Positions 33,201 through 41,724 of a DNA stretch of 64,000 nucleotides are shown here, piece by piece (position 1 is the first letter of the stretch; each line of letters opens with the position of its first letter). The DNA comes from DASWJZ01 sp963805325 (GTDB lineage Bacteria; Pseudomonadota; Alphaproteobacteria; Rhizobiales; Afifellaceae). Made by a program: the position numbers and the translations under genes. The notes under the pieces were generated by a model. The model saw only the letters and a list, made by a program, of their open reading frames with translations. It was not told where the DNA came from and made no database searches. The DNA lies in the NCBI GenBank assembly GCA_963805325.1, contig CAWDTS010000004.1, forward strand, positions 62,001 through 126,000, in the 5' to 3' direction.

Positions 33201-34312
33201 GCGCCGCCAAGTCCGACGCAACGGCCGCAGCAGGTCCGCGCACGCGCGCTGGCGTGCAACAGATTTCCGCCTACGTGCCGGGTGACGACCGCTCAAGCGC
33301 AAGCCGCGTCTTCAAGCTCTCGTCGAACGAAACGCCGCTCGGTCCGAGCCCGCTCGCGATCGAAGCCTACCGCGCCAATGCCGACATGCTTCACGTCTAT
33401 CCGGAGGGGTCGGCGCGGGTGCTGCGGGAAGCAATCGCGAAGACGTTCGGGCTGAACCCCGAACGGATCGTCTGCGGTAACGGCTCCGATGAGCTTCTGA
33501 CGCTGATCGCGCAGAACTACCTCACGCCGGGCGACGAGGCGATTTATTCCGCGCACGGATTCCTGGTGTACAAGATCGCCATCCTCGCTTCCGGCGGGAC
33601 GCCGGTGGTGGCGCCGGAGACCGTGGAGACCGTCGACGTCGACGCCATCCTTGCGTGCGTCACGCCGAAGACGCGCGTCGTCTATCTCGCCAATCCCAAC
33701 AATCCGACCGGCACCTACATTCCCTACGACGAGGTGAAGCGGCTGCATGCCGGCCTGCCCGGAAACGTGCTTCTCGTGCTCGACGCGGCCTACGCCGAAT
33801 ACGTCCGCCGCAACGACTATGCGAGCGGCGTGGAGCTTGCGGCGGAAGCCGAGAACGTCGTGATGACGCGCACCTTCTCGAAGATCTTCGGGCTCGCCAA
33901 TCTTCGCATCGGCTGGGCCTATGGTCCGGCCTCTGTGATCGACGCGCTGAACCGCACGCGCGGACCGTTCAACGTCAACGGGCCGGCGCTTGCGGCCGGC
34001 GCGGCGGCGCTTGCCGACCGCGCGCATCTTGAATTGTCGGTTGCGCACAATTCGGTGTGGCTCGACTGGCTGACGCGGGAGATCACCGCGCTCGGATTGC
34101 GCGTCACGCCGAGCGTCGGCAATTTCATCCTGATCCATTTCCCCGACGACCGGGAGAATGCGGCGGTCGCGGCGGATCAGTTCCTGCGCGAGCGTGGGCT
34201 CGTGCTTCGCCGTGTCGCCGGCTACGGATTCCCGAATGCGCTCAGGATGAGCGTCGGCACGGAGGAAGCGAACAGCGGCGTCGTCGCAGCGCTTGGGGAA
34301 TTTCTAAGGTAG
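33197..34312 (+). CDS. hisC: Histidinol-phosphate aminotransferase
   Basis: A 371-residue fold-type I aminotransferase that transaminates imidazole-acetol phosphate, and often prephenate or aromatic 2-oxo acids as well. Visible motifs are FKLSSNETPLGPSPLAIEAY at the N-terminus, the aspartate region YLANPNNPTGTYIP, the cofactor lysine in TRTFSKIFGLANLRIGWAYG and the arginine in LRMSVGTEEANS. It starts inside the chorismate mutase stop codon. The pairing with chorismate mutase and the dehydrogenase suggests dual use in histidine and tyrosine/phenylalanine synthesis. Confidence 0.95.
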   Translation: MSAAKSDATAAAGPRTRAGVQQISAYVPGDDRSSASRVFKLSSNETPLGPSPLAIEAYRANADMLHVYPEGSARVLREAIAKTFGLNPERIVCGNGSDELLTLIAQNYLTPGDEAIYSAHGFLVYKIAILASGGTPVVAPETVETVDVDAILACVTPKTRVVYLANPNNPTGTYIPYDEVKRLHAGLPGNVLLVLDAAYAEYVRRNDYASGVELAAEAENVVMTRTFSKIFGLANLRIGWAYGPASVIDALNRTRGPFNVNGPALAAGAAALADRAHLELSVAHNSVWLDWLTREITALGLRVTPSVGNFILIHFPDDRENAAVAADQFLRERGLVLRRVAGYGFPNALRMSVGTEEANSGVVAALGEFLR

Positions 34313-34322
34313 AAAAGACGGC

Positions 34323-35270
34323 ATGGAACAAGCTGTCCGCAAACTCGCCATTATCGGGCAGGGGCTGATCGGCTCCTCGATTACGAGGGCTGCGCTGGAA
34401 TACTCCGCTGCAGATCAGGTCGTGGTCACCGATATCTCACCCAAGATACGGGAGACGGTTCTTCGTCTCGGATTAGGGAACGCCAAGGTCGTCGATACAA
34501 ACAGAGAAGCGATCCAAGGCGCGGATCTCGTGGTCCTCTGTGTCCCTGTGGGCCAGATGTCCGCGGTCGCCGCCGAAATAGGCGGGCTCCTTGAAAGCGG
34601 AGCGATCCTTACGGACGTGGGTTCGGTGAAATGCTCAGTCGTGGAGGACGTCATTCCGCATCTCCGCGATGACGTCCATTTCATACCGTCTCACCCGCTG
34701 GCCGGTACCGAGAATTCCGGGCCGGAGAGCGGCATGGCCGACCTGTTCGTCGACCGGTGGTGCATCATCACTCCTCTCAACGATGACGCCGCCGCGATCG
34801 ATCGGATCAAGAAGTTCTGGCAGTCACTGGGATCTCACGTGGAGCTTATGTCTACCAAGCACCACGACTACGTTCTTTCGATCACCAGCCATATTCCTCA
34901 TTTGATCGCCTTCACGATATTCCACACTGCGCTGCGCCACGAGCGCATCTCGGATTCGGAGGTCATGAAATTTTCCGCGGGAGGGTTTCGCGACTTTACG
35001 CGGATCGCCTCTTCGAATCCGACGATGTGGAGAGACATATTCTTGAGCAATCGCGAAGCGATCCTTGATGTTCTGAGCGAGTTTAACGCCGACCTGTCTT
35101 CGCTCGCCGAGGCGATAAGAAAGGGAGATGGAGAGAAGATATTCCACGACCTTTCGACCAGCAGGCTCACTCGCAGGAAGATCATCGAGAGAGAGCATAT
35201 TTCTGTAAAAGCGAAAAAGGATCTGAAGATCGGAACCAGGATCAGAAGGCCCTACTCCGTTGATGAGTAG
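34323..35270 (+). CDS. Prephenate/arogenate dehydrogenase (TyrA/TyrC type), atypical composition
   Basis: A 315-residue NAD(P)-dependent dehydrogenase of tyrosine synthesis. The N-terminal Rossmann motif is IIGQGLIGSSITRAA, the substrate region FIPSHPLAGTENSGPESG and the helical segment ITSHIPHLIAFTIFHTALR. ACT domain is absent. Codon use differs from its neighbours: in the last 50 or so codons I count seven AGA/AGG arginine codons against one CGC, and one sample line (35101-35160) is 32/60 G+C against 47/60 in hisC (33961-34020). The C-terminal tail KAKKDLKIGTRIRRPYSVDE is unusual. Its position in the operon is the normal one, so a gene replacement by transfer is the simplest reading. Confidence 0.93.
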   Translation: MEQAVRKLAIIGQGLIGSSITRAALEYSAADQVVVTDISPKIRETVLRLGLGNAKVVDTNREAIQGADLVVLCVPVGQMSAVAAEIGGLLESGAILTDVGSVKCSVVEDVIPHLRDDVHFIPSHPLAGTENSGPESGMADLFVDRWCIITPLNDDAAAIDRIKKFWQSLGSHVELMSTKHHDYVLSITSHIPHLIAFTIFHTALRHERISDSEVMKFSAGGFRDFTRIASSNPTMWRDIFLSNREAILDVLSEFNADLSSLAEAIRKGDGEKIFHDLSTSRLTRRKIIEREHISVKAKKDLKIGTRIRRPYSVDE

Positions 35271-35315
35271 CTCGCGGCCTTATCCGACGACGGTCCCCGC
35301 TTCCCGGGTCATGAT

Positions 35316-36299
35316 CTAGAGCCGCAGGCGCGGCAGCGGGAACTCGAGCAGGCCGATCTTGGCGCGGCTTTTCTGTATCGACACGCGCACCTCCGTCCCC
35401 GGCTGACCGTCGATCGTCGTCGGCTCGCCGGAGAGAAGGAGCCCCGCGATCGCGCCGTTGCTCGCCCTTTGCAATTGCTCCGGCAACGCTGCGATCAGAT
35501 CGTGGAACGACTCGATCCCGGTAATGCGAAGCACGATCGTGCCGTCGACGATGCCGCCCGGCCCGAGCGAGAGATCGCCTTCGATCATGAAGCGCGCGCC
35601 GCCGCTCTCGACCGATATCTGGATGCCGCGCGCCTCGACCGGGAGATCGATGCCGTTGCGTCCGGAGGCGAGGTCGCGCGGCGGCACGGAAAGCTCCGCG
35701 GCGGCGCTTCCCGTCAGCGGGGGAAAGCGCGTGCCGCCGGAGGTGAAGGCGAGGTCTGAGAACGTGAACGCAATGGCGCTGCCGCCGTTCGCCGACGGGG
35801 CGAGTTTCGCCCTGGCGCTCGTCGCGGCGACGGTCTGTTCGGGAAGGCCGGGAATGGTGAAGGCGCCGAGCAGGTCGGCGGCGTTGAATGCGACCGTCTT
35901 CGGACCGTCCATTCCGAGTCCGAAGTCGACTGCCGCCTTCGTCCAACGAAGCTCGACCGGGCCCTGGAGCATGGGAGATTCGACGCGCACCGGCGACTTG
36001 AGCGCAATCTCCGCCGTCATCGGATGCAGAACCGAAGCGCCGCCGGTCGCCCCGGCGAGGTCGGCATGCGTGCCGCTGGAGCGCTCCGCTACCGTGGTCG
36101 CGCCGCAACTGACGCGAAGCGCGAAGGGGAAACCGACGACGGTGCGGTTCGGGCATTCGACGTCGACGCCGCGCTCTGCGATCCGCTTGAGCGCCGGGTC
36201 GGCGTTGCGGTCGATCCAGCCGGCAAGCCAGAACCATCCGGCGACCCAGCCGGCAGCGATCACGACGACGATGACAAGGGCGGCGATGAGACGGCGCAT
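35316..36299 (-). CDS. DUF2125 domain protein (exported or membrane-anchored)
   Basis: A 327-residue protein of the DUF2125 family, common in Rhizobiales beside the tyrosine biosynthetic genes and of unknown function. An N-terminal hydrophobic helix (LIAALVIVVVIAAGWVAGWF) anchors or exports it. The rest has periplasmic composition with the family segments VECPNRTVVGFPFALRVSCG and ILH-type beta strands. It converges with the dehydrogenase gene (45 bp between stops) and is divergent from chaC. Confidence 0.85.
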   Translation of the reverse strand: MRRLIAALVIVVVIAAGWVAGWFWLAGWIDRNADPALKRIAERGVDVECPNRTVVGFPFALRVSCGATTVAERSSGTHADLAGATGGASVLHPMTAEIALKSPVRVESPMLQGPVELRWTKAAVDFGLGMDGPKTVAFNAADLLGAFTIPGLPEQTVAATSARAKLAPSANGGSAIAFTFSDLAFTSGGTRFPPLTGSAAAELSVPPRDLASGRNGIDLPVEARGIQISVESGGARFMIEGDLSLGPGGIVDGTIVLRITGIESFHDLIAALPEQLQRASNGAIAGLLLSGEPTTIDGQPGTEVRVSIQKSRAKIGLLEFPLPRLRL

Positions 36300-36389
36300 C
36301 CCTCTCCTCTTCGCTGGTTGCGGTCGGTGACCTGCTTTGCTAGGCGAGCCGGCCCGTCCCGTCCCCCGGCATCACTCAAGGACCGATCC

Positions 36390-36929
36390 ATGACCGATTT
36401 GTGGGTATTCGGCTACGGGTCGCTGATGTGGCGGCCGGGTTTTCCATATTTGGAGAGCCGGATCGCGCGGCTAATCGGCGCGCACCGCGCGCTTTGCGTC
36501 TATTCCTGGGTGCATCGCGGAACGGAGGAGCGTCCCGGCCTGGTGCTCGGGCTCGATCGTGGCGGCAATTGCAGCGGCATCGCGTTCCGCGTCGCCAGCA
36601 AGGAGCGCGACGGCGTGATCGCCTATCTCCGCGGGCGCGAGCAGGTGACGGCGGTTTATCTTGAGCGAATGCGGCCGATCCGCTTCGCCGACGGCGCGGA
36701 AACAAGCGCGCTCGCCTATCTCGTCGACCGGAGCCACCGGCAATATGCGGGGAAGCTCGACGAGGAGACGCAGTTTCGCCTGGTTGCCGATGCGACCGGG
36801 CAGTCAGGTGCGAACCGCGACTACGTGATCAGCACGGCCGCGCATCTTGCCGAGATCGGCGTGCCCGATGCGCGGCTGTCGCGGCTCGCCGCGCGGCTTG
36901 CGCCGGGCTCCTCTGCAAACCCGGTCTAG
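36390..36929 (+). CDS. chaC: Gamma-glutamylcyclotransferase ChaC-like
   Basis: A 179-residue ChaC/GCG-family protein. The N-terminal VFGYGSLMWRPGF is the substrate-binding motif, and the catalytic glutamate is expected in the YLRGREQVTAVYLER segment. Members degrade glutathione to 5-oxoproline and Cys-Gly in the cytosol. It is divergent from the DUF2125 gene, and its stop overlaps that of the following minus-strand gene by four bases. Confidence 0.92.
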   Translation: MTDLWVFGYGSLMWRPGFPYLESRIARLIGAHRALCVYSWVHRGTEERPGLVLGLDRGGNCSGIAFRVASKERDGVIAYLRGREQVTAVYLERMRPIRFADGAETSALAYLVDRSHRQYAGKLDEETQFRLVADATGQSGANRDYVISTAAHLAEIGVPDARLSRLAARLAPGSSANPV

Positions 36930-37258
36930 GCGGCGAGCCGAAGCTGCTGCCGCTCGGGGCGCAGATCGTCGATGACGGCGCGCCGCTCGGCCGGCGTCGT
37001 CGCCAGGAAATGCATGTAGACTTCGGCGCGGCGCGGCCGCGCGTTCTGCGGCATCCGCGCGAGCATATCGACCTCGCCGATCCAGACGATGTCACCGCCC
37101 GCGACGGCGATCGCGACGCCCGACTCGAAATCGGAGACCGCGGCGCCGCCGGTGCAGGTGAAGACGTAGCGCCTGCCGGAGCGGCCGATCCAATAGAGGT
37201 AGCGGGCCGGCAGGCCGGCGGCGATGGCGACTCGGGAAATCTGCGGCAGCGGGTTCAT
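36926..37258 (-). CDS. Conserved-looking hypothetical protein (110 aa)
   Basis: Start taken as ATG 37258; an in-frame TTG at 37324 would add 22 residues including KVVLGLFYYVSTAM. The protein contains RYLYWIGRSGRRYVFTCTGG, then FESGVAIAVAGGDIVWIGEV and a charged end PAERRAVIDDLRPERQQLRL. There is no membrane segment in the short form. No function is recognised. An AT-rich palindrome 26 bp upstream of the TTG is a likely promoter/operator. Its stop overlaps the chaC stop from the opposite strand. Confidence 0.65.
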   Translation of the reverse strand: MNPLPQISRVAIAAGLPARYLYWIGRSGRRYVFTCTGGAAVSDFESGVAIAVAGGDIVWIGEVDMLARMPQNARPRRAEVYMHFLATTPAERRAVIDDLRPERQQLRLAA

Positions 37259-37349
37259 CGCGGTGCTCACGTAATAGAACAGACCAAGAACAACCTTTCT
37301 ATGGCTGACGGGGCTGGCCGTCAAGTGTTCTCTCTTTTCCCCATAGTGC

Positions 37350-37365
37350 TACAATATATAGTGTA
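37350..37365. promoter_or_regulatory. AT-rich 16-bp palindrome (candidate operator/promoter)
   Basis: TACAATATATAGTGTA is palindromic except for one pair of bases. Read on the minus strand it contains TATATT, a fair -10 element, ahead of the 110-residue hypothetical gene. It stands out against the GC-rich surroundings. Confidence 0.45.
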
Positions 37366-37380
37366 AATAAATGATGTATC

Positions 37381-38172
37381 CTACCGAATATGGCGAGGGG
37401 AGTCTTCGCTCCCGGTGGGCACGGCCGACTCGGCGAGCCGCCGCAGTTCGGGATTCGCTGCGAAAGCCTCGGCGATCAGAGCGCCGCTGGTCGTCTCCAG
37501 CATTTCCTTGAGCTGGGCGAGGAACACGTCCGGTGGAAGCCCCGGCGGGATCGGCGGAAGGCATTCGGCGCGGATTGTGCCCCGCCGGTGCGTCAGCGCG
37601 TGACGCGGCCAGTAGAGGCCGGAATTCAGCGCGATCGGCTGGCAGGGCACGCCGAGCTCGGCATAGAGCCGCGCGACGCCCTGGCGGTATTGGGTGGGCG
37701 GCGCCAGCGGCGCGCGCCGCGTCCCCTCCGGGAAGATGATGATCTGGCGGCCTTCGGCGACCGCGCGCCGCGCATGCGCGTTCATCGCCGCGATCACCGC
37801 CGGACCGCCGCCGCGGTCGATCGGGATCATACCGGCCTTCTTCAGATACCAGCCGAACAGCGGGACGAGGAGGAGCTGCCGCTTCAGGATGAAGCAGGGG
37901 AGGGAAAGGAGCTCCACGAAGCGGAGCGTCTCCCAGGCCGACTGATGCTTGGCGGCGACGATCAGCCCGCCGGCGGGGATGTTCTCGCGGCCGCGGATGT
38001 CGTCGTCGATGCCGCAAATGGTGCGGTGGAGGAAAAGCGTGGAGCGCACCCAGAAGCGCCCGATCGGCCAGAAGCAGCGCTCCGGCAGAAGCAGCACCGG
38101 CGAGAAGAGAATCGCCTGGACGAGGAAGTTCAGATAGGCCGCGAGATGGAAGAGGAGGGAGCGGAGGAGCAC
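37381..38172 (-). CDS. 1-acyl-sn-glycerol-3-phosphate acyltransferase (PlsC family)
   Basis: A 263-residue membrane-bound acyltransferase of phospholipid synthesis. An N-terminal hydrophobic segment (LAAYLNFLVQAILFSPVLLL) precedes the catalytic box VAAKHQSAWETLRF (HX4E in place of the usual HX4D), followed by FGWYLKKAGMIPIDRG and FPEGTRR. The GTG 38172 follows GGGAAGG. It lies downstream of ftsX on the same strand with 26 bp between. The Glu variant is also known in this family, so activity is expected. Confidence 0.9.
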   Translation of the reverse strand: MLLRSLLFHLAAYLNFLVQAILFSPVLLLPERCFWPIGRFWVRSTLFLHRTICGIDDDIRGRENIPAGGLIVAAKHQSAWETLRFVELLSLPCFILKRQLLLVPLFGWYLKKAGMIPIDRGGGPAVIAAMNAHARRAVAEGRQIIIFPEGTRRAPLAPPTQYRQGVARLYAELGVPCQPIALNSGLYWPRHALTHRRGTIRAECLPPIPPGLPPDVFLAQLKEMLETTSGALIAEAFAANPELRRLAESAVPTGSEDSPRHIR

Positions 38173-38198
38173 TTTGGCCTTCCCGGTTTTCCGCGCCC

Positions 38199-39239
38199 CT
38201 AGTCGAGTTCCCGCAGCGTGCGGCGCACCGTCATGCGGGCCGTCGTCGCGATGATGACGGCGAGCGCCAGCACCGTGATGACAGTGCCGACGTAACCGTT
38301 CCACCCGACCTGGACGCCGCCGAAGATGCTGCGCAGCTGCGCTTCCTCCGGCGTCGGGCCTTCCAGACGCCCAAGGAAGCCGATGGCGAGGAAGAGCCCG
38401 GCGGCGATCGCTCCGCCGATCGACGCGCCCTTCAGGCCGAGCAGCAGGAAATGCCGCTGAAACTCGCGCGCGATGTAGCTGTCCTCCGCGCCGACGAAGT
38501 GCAGCACCTCGATGACGATGCGGTTTCCCGCCATGGCGCCGCGCGTCGCGAAGACGACGCACAGCGCCGTCGCGGCGAAGACCAGGCCGAGCACCACCAT
38601 GCCGATGAGCGTCATTACGCGCGCCATTGAGGACAGCCGCTGCAGCCAGCGCCCGTGGTCGTCGACGGCGACGGTCGGTATCTCTTCCTTCAGGCGGCGC
38701 GACAGCGTCGCGAGGTCGGCGTTGTCGGCGACGCGCACGGCGATGAGGCGCGGGATCGGCAGGTCGGCAATGTCGATGTCGGAGCCCAGCCAGGGTTTCA
38801 GGAGGTCGGTCGATTCCTTCTGGTCGAGGACCGTCGCGGAAAGGATGCCCGGAACCTGCATCGCGATCTCCGCGGCGCGCGCCGCCGACTTGTCGAGGTC
38901 GACGCCGTCCGCCGGCTTGATCTGGATCGTCACCTCGTCGGCGATCTGCCGCTGCCAGCCCTGTGCACGGTCCGCCACCACCGCGACGGCGGCGACGGAC
39001 AGGCAGGAGAGAAAGCTCATGATGGCGACAAGGACGAGGAGCGACCGCCGCGCCACGGTCTTCGGCGGCACGATCGGAGTCTGGGCACGCGGCCCCGAGC
39101 GGTTGGTCCCGGAGGTGCTTCCGACCAGTTCCGACGCCGGCACCTTGGCGGAGGGCGCACGTCGACGCGCATTTCGCGCGCGCTCCGAGCGCGCCGGGCC
39201 GCGTGCCATTTCTTCGGAGGTTCGGACTGCGTCAGTCAT
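38199..39239 (-). CDS. ftsX: Cell-division ABC permease FtsX
   Basis: A 346-residue inner-membrane protein with a charged, Arg-rich 80-residue cytosolic N-terminus. One membrane segment (SLLVLVAIMSFLSCLSVAAV) is followed by a periplasmic domain and three C-terminal helices (VMTLIGMVVLGLVFAATALC onwards), the FtsX topology. The FtsEX complex couples ATP hydrolysis at the division ring to activation of cell-wall hydrolases. The start overlaps the ftsE stop by eight bases. Synteny ftsE-ftsX-acyltransferase is common in Rhizobiales. Confidence 0.94.
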   Translation of the reverse strand: MTDAVRTSEEMARGPARSERARNARRRAPSAKVPASELVGSTSGTNRSGPRAQTPIVPPKTVARRSLLVLVAIMSFLSCLSVAAVAVVADRAQGWQRQIADEVTIQIKPADGVDLDKSAARAAEIAMQVPGILSATVLDQKESTDLLKPWLGSDIDIADLPIPRLIAVRVADNADLATLSRRLKEEIPTVAVDDHGRWLQRLSSMARVMTLIGMVVLGLVFAATALCVVFATRGAMAGNRIVIEVLHFVGAEDSYIAREFQRHFLLLGLKGASIGGAIAAGLFLAIGFLGRLEGPTPEEAQLRSIFGGVQVGWNGYVGTVITVLALAVIIATTARMTVRRTLRELD

Positions 39240-39891
39240 AGATCTCGACGTGTCCCGCATTTAGCACGAGGCGGCGCGCGTCGTACTGGTCCATCAGCGC
39301 CAGATCGTGCGTGGCTATGACGACCGACGTGCCGAGCCGGTTCAGCTCGATGAAAAGCCGCAGGAGCCGCCGCGCAAGGGGCGGGTCGACGTTTCCCGTC
39401 GGCTCGTCGGCGAGCAGGATCTCCGGCCGGGTGATGAGGGCGCGGGCGATCGCCGCGCGCTGCTTCTCGCCGCCCGAGAGGACCTGGGGATAGACCCACA
39501 TCCGCTCGCCGAGCCCGACCCATTCGAGAAGCTCGATAACATCGTGGCGGTAGGCCAATTCGTCGGCGCCTGAGACCCGGAGCGGGAGCGCCACGTTCTC
39601 GAAGGTGGTCAGGTGCTCGAGCAGCCGGAAATCCTGGAAGACGATCCCGATCCGGCGCCGCAGCGCCGGAATCGCGGTGCGCGGCAGGGTGGCGGAGTCC
39701 TTGTTGAAGATGCGCACGCTGCCGCGGGTCGGCCGGAGCGACAGGAAAAGCAGCCTCAGAAGCGACGTTTTCCCGGCCCCCGAGGGGCCTGTCACGAACT
39801 GGAAGGAGCCCGGCGCGATCAGGAAGCTCACGTCCTTGAGCACCTCCGCCCCGAGCCCGTATCTTAGGCCGACGTTCTCAAAGCGAATCAC
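39232..39891 (-). CDS. ftsE: Cell-division ABC ATPase FtsE
   Basis: A 219-residue ATPase with start GTG 39891. Motifs: Walker A TGPSGAGKTSLLRL, Q-loop FQDFRLLEH, signature VLSGGEKQRAAIARAL and Walker B ILLADEPTGNVD, then the H-loop in VVIATHDLAL. It binds FtsX and FtsZ at the division site. The gene is divergent from the zinc-ribbon protein gene. Confidence 0.95.
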   Translation of the reverse strand: MIRFENVGLRYGLGAEVLKDVSFLIAPGSFQFVTGPSGAGKTSLLRLLFLSLRPTRGSVRIFNKDSATLPRTAIPALRRRIGIVFQDFRLLEHLTTFENVALPLRVSGADELAYRHDVIELLEWVGLGERMWVYPQVLSGGEKQRAAIARALITRPEILLADEPTGNVDPPLARRLLRLFIELNRLGTSVVIATHDLALMDQYDARRLVLNAGHVEIYD

Positions 39892-39998
39892 CGACCCAGC
39901 CCCACTGCAATTCCGCGCCTGCCCATGCACCCGCCATTAAGACGACGTTAACGTTAGCAATCGATGAATTGGGCCACAAATCGTCAGCGAGCGACCCT

Positions 39999-40760
39999 TT
40001 GACCGGCTTCGATCCCGCCATTTCCGACCATGTGGTCGTCCAATGCCCGGGCTGCGGCGCGTGTGAGTCCGTCGAAGCCAGCGCCCTTGCCGATCGGGCG
40101 GCCATCGTTTGCCGGGAATGTGGCGAGACATGGCCGGCCGGCGGGATGCGGCACGGGCATCTCACCAAGCCCGCCGTCAAACCAGCACCTTTAGGTCCCC
40201 TGCTGACCGCCGAGCGGCGGCCGCTTGTCACCTATACCGACGCCGGCGACACTGCCTGGAAGGCGAAGATCGAGGGCGATCGTTGGCCTGAACCGCCGCG
40301 CGCGCGGCGGCTCCCGATGACCGCGGCGGCAGTCGCCTCGGTGATCTTCCTCGCCGCGGTTTTCGCCGGGCGGCCGGCCGCGGTGGCGGCAATTCCCGAT
40401 CTCGCCGGCCTCTACGCGGCAATCGGTCTGCCGGTCAACCTCGACCGGATCGCGATCGAGAACGTCGAGGCCACGCGTGCCCAAGATTTCGGCGGCTCGC
40501 ATGTCACCGTGCGTGCGACGCTCAAGAACCTGAGCGACAGCCCGCGTCCGATGCCGCCGCTCGTCGTGGCGCTCGGCACGGCGAGCGCGCCGCTCGGCGC
40601 TTTCACCCCGCCGGCGAAGACAATCGATGCCGGGAAGTCGATCGCGATACAGGTCGATCTCGGCGCGCTGCCGGAGAGTGCGGAAACGGTCGAGCTTCGC
40701 TTGAAGCGGCACGGCGAGACGCTCGCCGTGGTCGGCGGGGCGCAACTGGCGCAGGAATGA
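39999..40760 (+). CDS. Zinc-ribbon (MJ0042) membrane protein with DUF3426-like region
   Basis: A 253-residue protein starting at TTG 39999; an alternative TTG 39969 would add ten residues. The N-terminus has a four-cysteine zinc ribbon (VQCPGCGACESV and IVCRECGETW). One membrane segment (TAAAVASVIFLAAVFAGR) follows, then a periplasmic domain with beta strands (RIAIENVEATRAQDFGGSHV, VTVRATLKNLSDSPRP) resembling DUF3426. Its stop overlaps the hpt start by ATGA. In Rhizobiales it sits between ftsE and hpt; its function is unknown. Confidence 0.85.
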   Translation: MTGFDPAISDHVVVQCPGCGACESVEASALADRAAIVCRECGETWPAGGMRHGHLTKPAVKPAPLGPLLTAERRPLVTYTDAGDTAWKAKIEGDRWPEPPRARRLPMTAAAVASVIFLAAVFAGRPAAVAAIPDLAGLYAAIGLPVNLDRIAIENVEATRAQDFGGSHVTVRATLKNLSDSPRPMPPLVVALGTASAPLGAFTPPAKTIDAGKSIAIQVDLGALPESAETVELRLKRHGETLAVVGGAQLAQE

Positions 40761-41314
40761 GCGGATCCGGCGCTGAAAACATCAAGTCGCTCTTCTCCGC
40801 CGAAGAGATCGCGGCTCGCGTCACGGAACTGGCGCGTGCGATCGCTGCGAGCGAACCGAAGCGTCTCCTGGTCGTCATCGTGCTGAAGGGCGGCTTCGTG
40901 TTCGGCGCCGATCTGGTGCGCGCGCTGGCGCTCGAGCATGTGGGGCTTGAGATCGAGTTCATCTCGCTGTCGAGCTACGGCTCGGGGCTCAAGACCTCCG
41001 GCGAGGTGCGTGTCGTGCGCGACATCGAGGTCCCGGTGGCCGGCCGCGACGTTCTGATCGTGGATGACGTGCTCGATTCGGGACTGACGTTGAAGTTCGC
41101 GCGCGAGCTGATGGAGGGACGTGGCGCAAGCCGCGCGGCGATCGCCGTCATGATCGACAAGCCGGAAGGCCGCCGCACTGAAATCAAAGCCGATTACGTT
41201 GGGTTTACCTGTCCTAACTACTTTGTCGTCGGTTACGGCATGGACGCAGCCCATGCCTGGCGCGAACTGCCGTATGTCGGTGTCGTCGATTCGACACCGA
41301 AAGGAGCCGGGTGA
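40757..41314 (+). CDS. hpt: Hypoxanthine phosphoribosyltransferase
   Basis: A 185-residue purine salvage enzyme transferring phosphoribose from PRPP to hypoxanthine/guanine. The loop LLVVIVLKGGFVFGADLVRA and the PRPP motif VLIVDDVLDSGLTL are intact, and DYVGFTCPNYFVVGYGMD is the base-binding end. It overlaps the upstream gene by ATGA and the response-regulator gene by GTGA, so all three are translationally coupled. Confidence 0.95.
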   Translation: MSGSGAENIKSLFSAEEIAARVTELARAIAASEPKRLLVVIVLKGGFVFGADLVRALALEHVGLEIEFISLSSYGSGLKTSGEVRVVRDIEVPVAGRDVLIVDDVLDSGLTLKFARELMEGRGASRAAIAVMIDKPEGRRTEIKADYVGFTCPNYFVVGYGMDAAHAWRELPYVGVVDSTPKGAG

Positions 41315-41718
41315 AAGAGAAGATCATGCGCATCCTGCTGACGGAAGACGATGATTCGGTCAGAGCCTTCGTGAGCCGGGCGCTCGAGCTCGACGGACAC
41401 GAGGTGGAGACGGCGTGCCATGGCGTAGAGGCCATGGAACGGCTGACGGAGACCGCGGGCCAATACGACCTTCTCGTCACCGACGTGAAGATGCCCCTGA
41501 TGGACGGCATCGCATTGGCGCACGAGGCATCCGGCAAGTGGCCGGGCCTGCCGATTCTCCTGATGACCGGCTTTGCCGATCAGCGCGAGCGTGCCCAGGA
41601 CCTTGCCGACGTCATCCGTGACGTGGTGACGAAGCCGTTCACGCTGCAGCAGATCCGCGAGGCGGTCAGCGAAGCTGCGGCGGTCGAGGAAAAGCGCGAA
41701 GAAGAGCAGGCGGCCTGA
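41311..41718 (+). CDS. Single-domain response regulator (CpdR-like)
   Basis: A 135-residue receiver domain without an output domain. The acidic pocket is in RILLTEDDDSVRAFV, the phosphorylated aspartate in LLVTDVKMPLMDG, the switch Thr in ILLMTGFADQRERA and the lysine in DVVTKPFTLQQI. The first start is GTG 41311 after AAAGGAG; an internal ATG 41326 is possible. A gene like this beside hpt is common in Rhizobiales. In Caulobacter the similar CpdR directs the ClpXP protease; equivalence here is not proven. Confidence 0.9.
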   Translation: MKEKIMRILLTEDDDSVRAFVSRALELDGHEVETACHGVEAMERLTETAGQYDLLVTDVKMPLMDGIALAHEASGKWPGLPILLMTGFADQRERAQDLADVIRDVVTKPFTLQQIREAVSEAAAVEEKREEEQAA

Positions 41719-41724
41719 GCCGCC

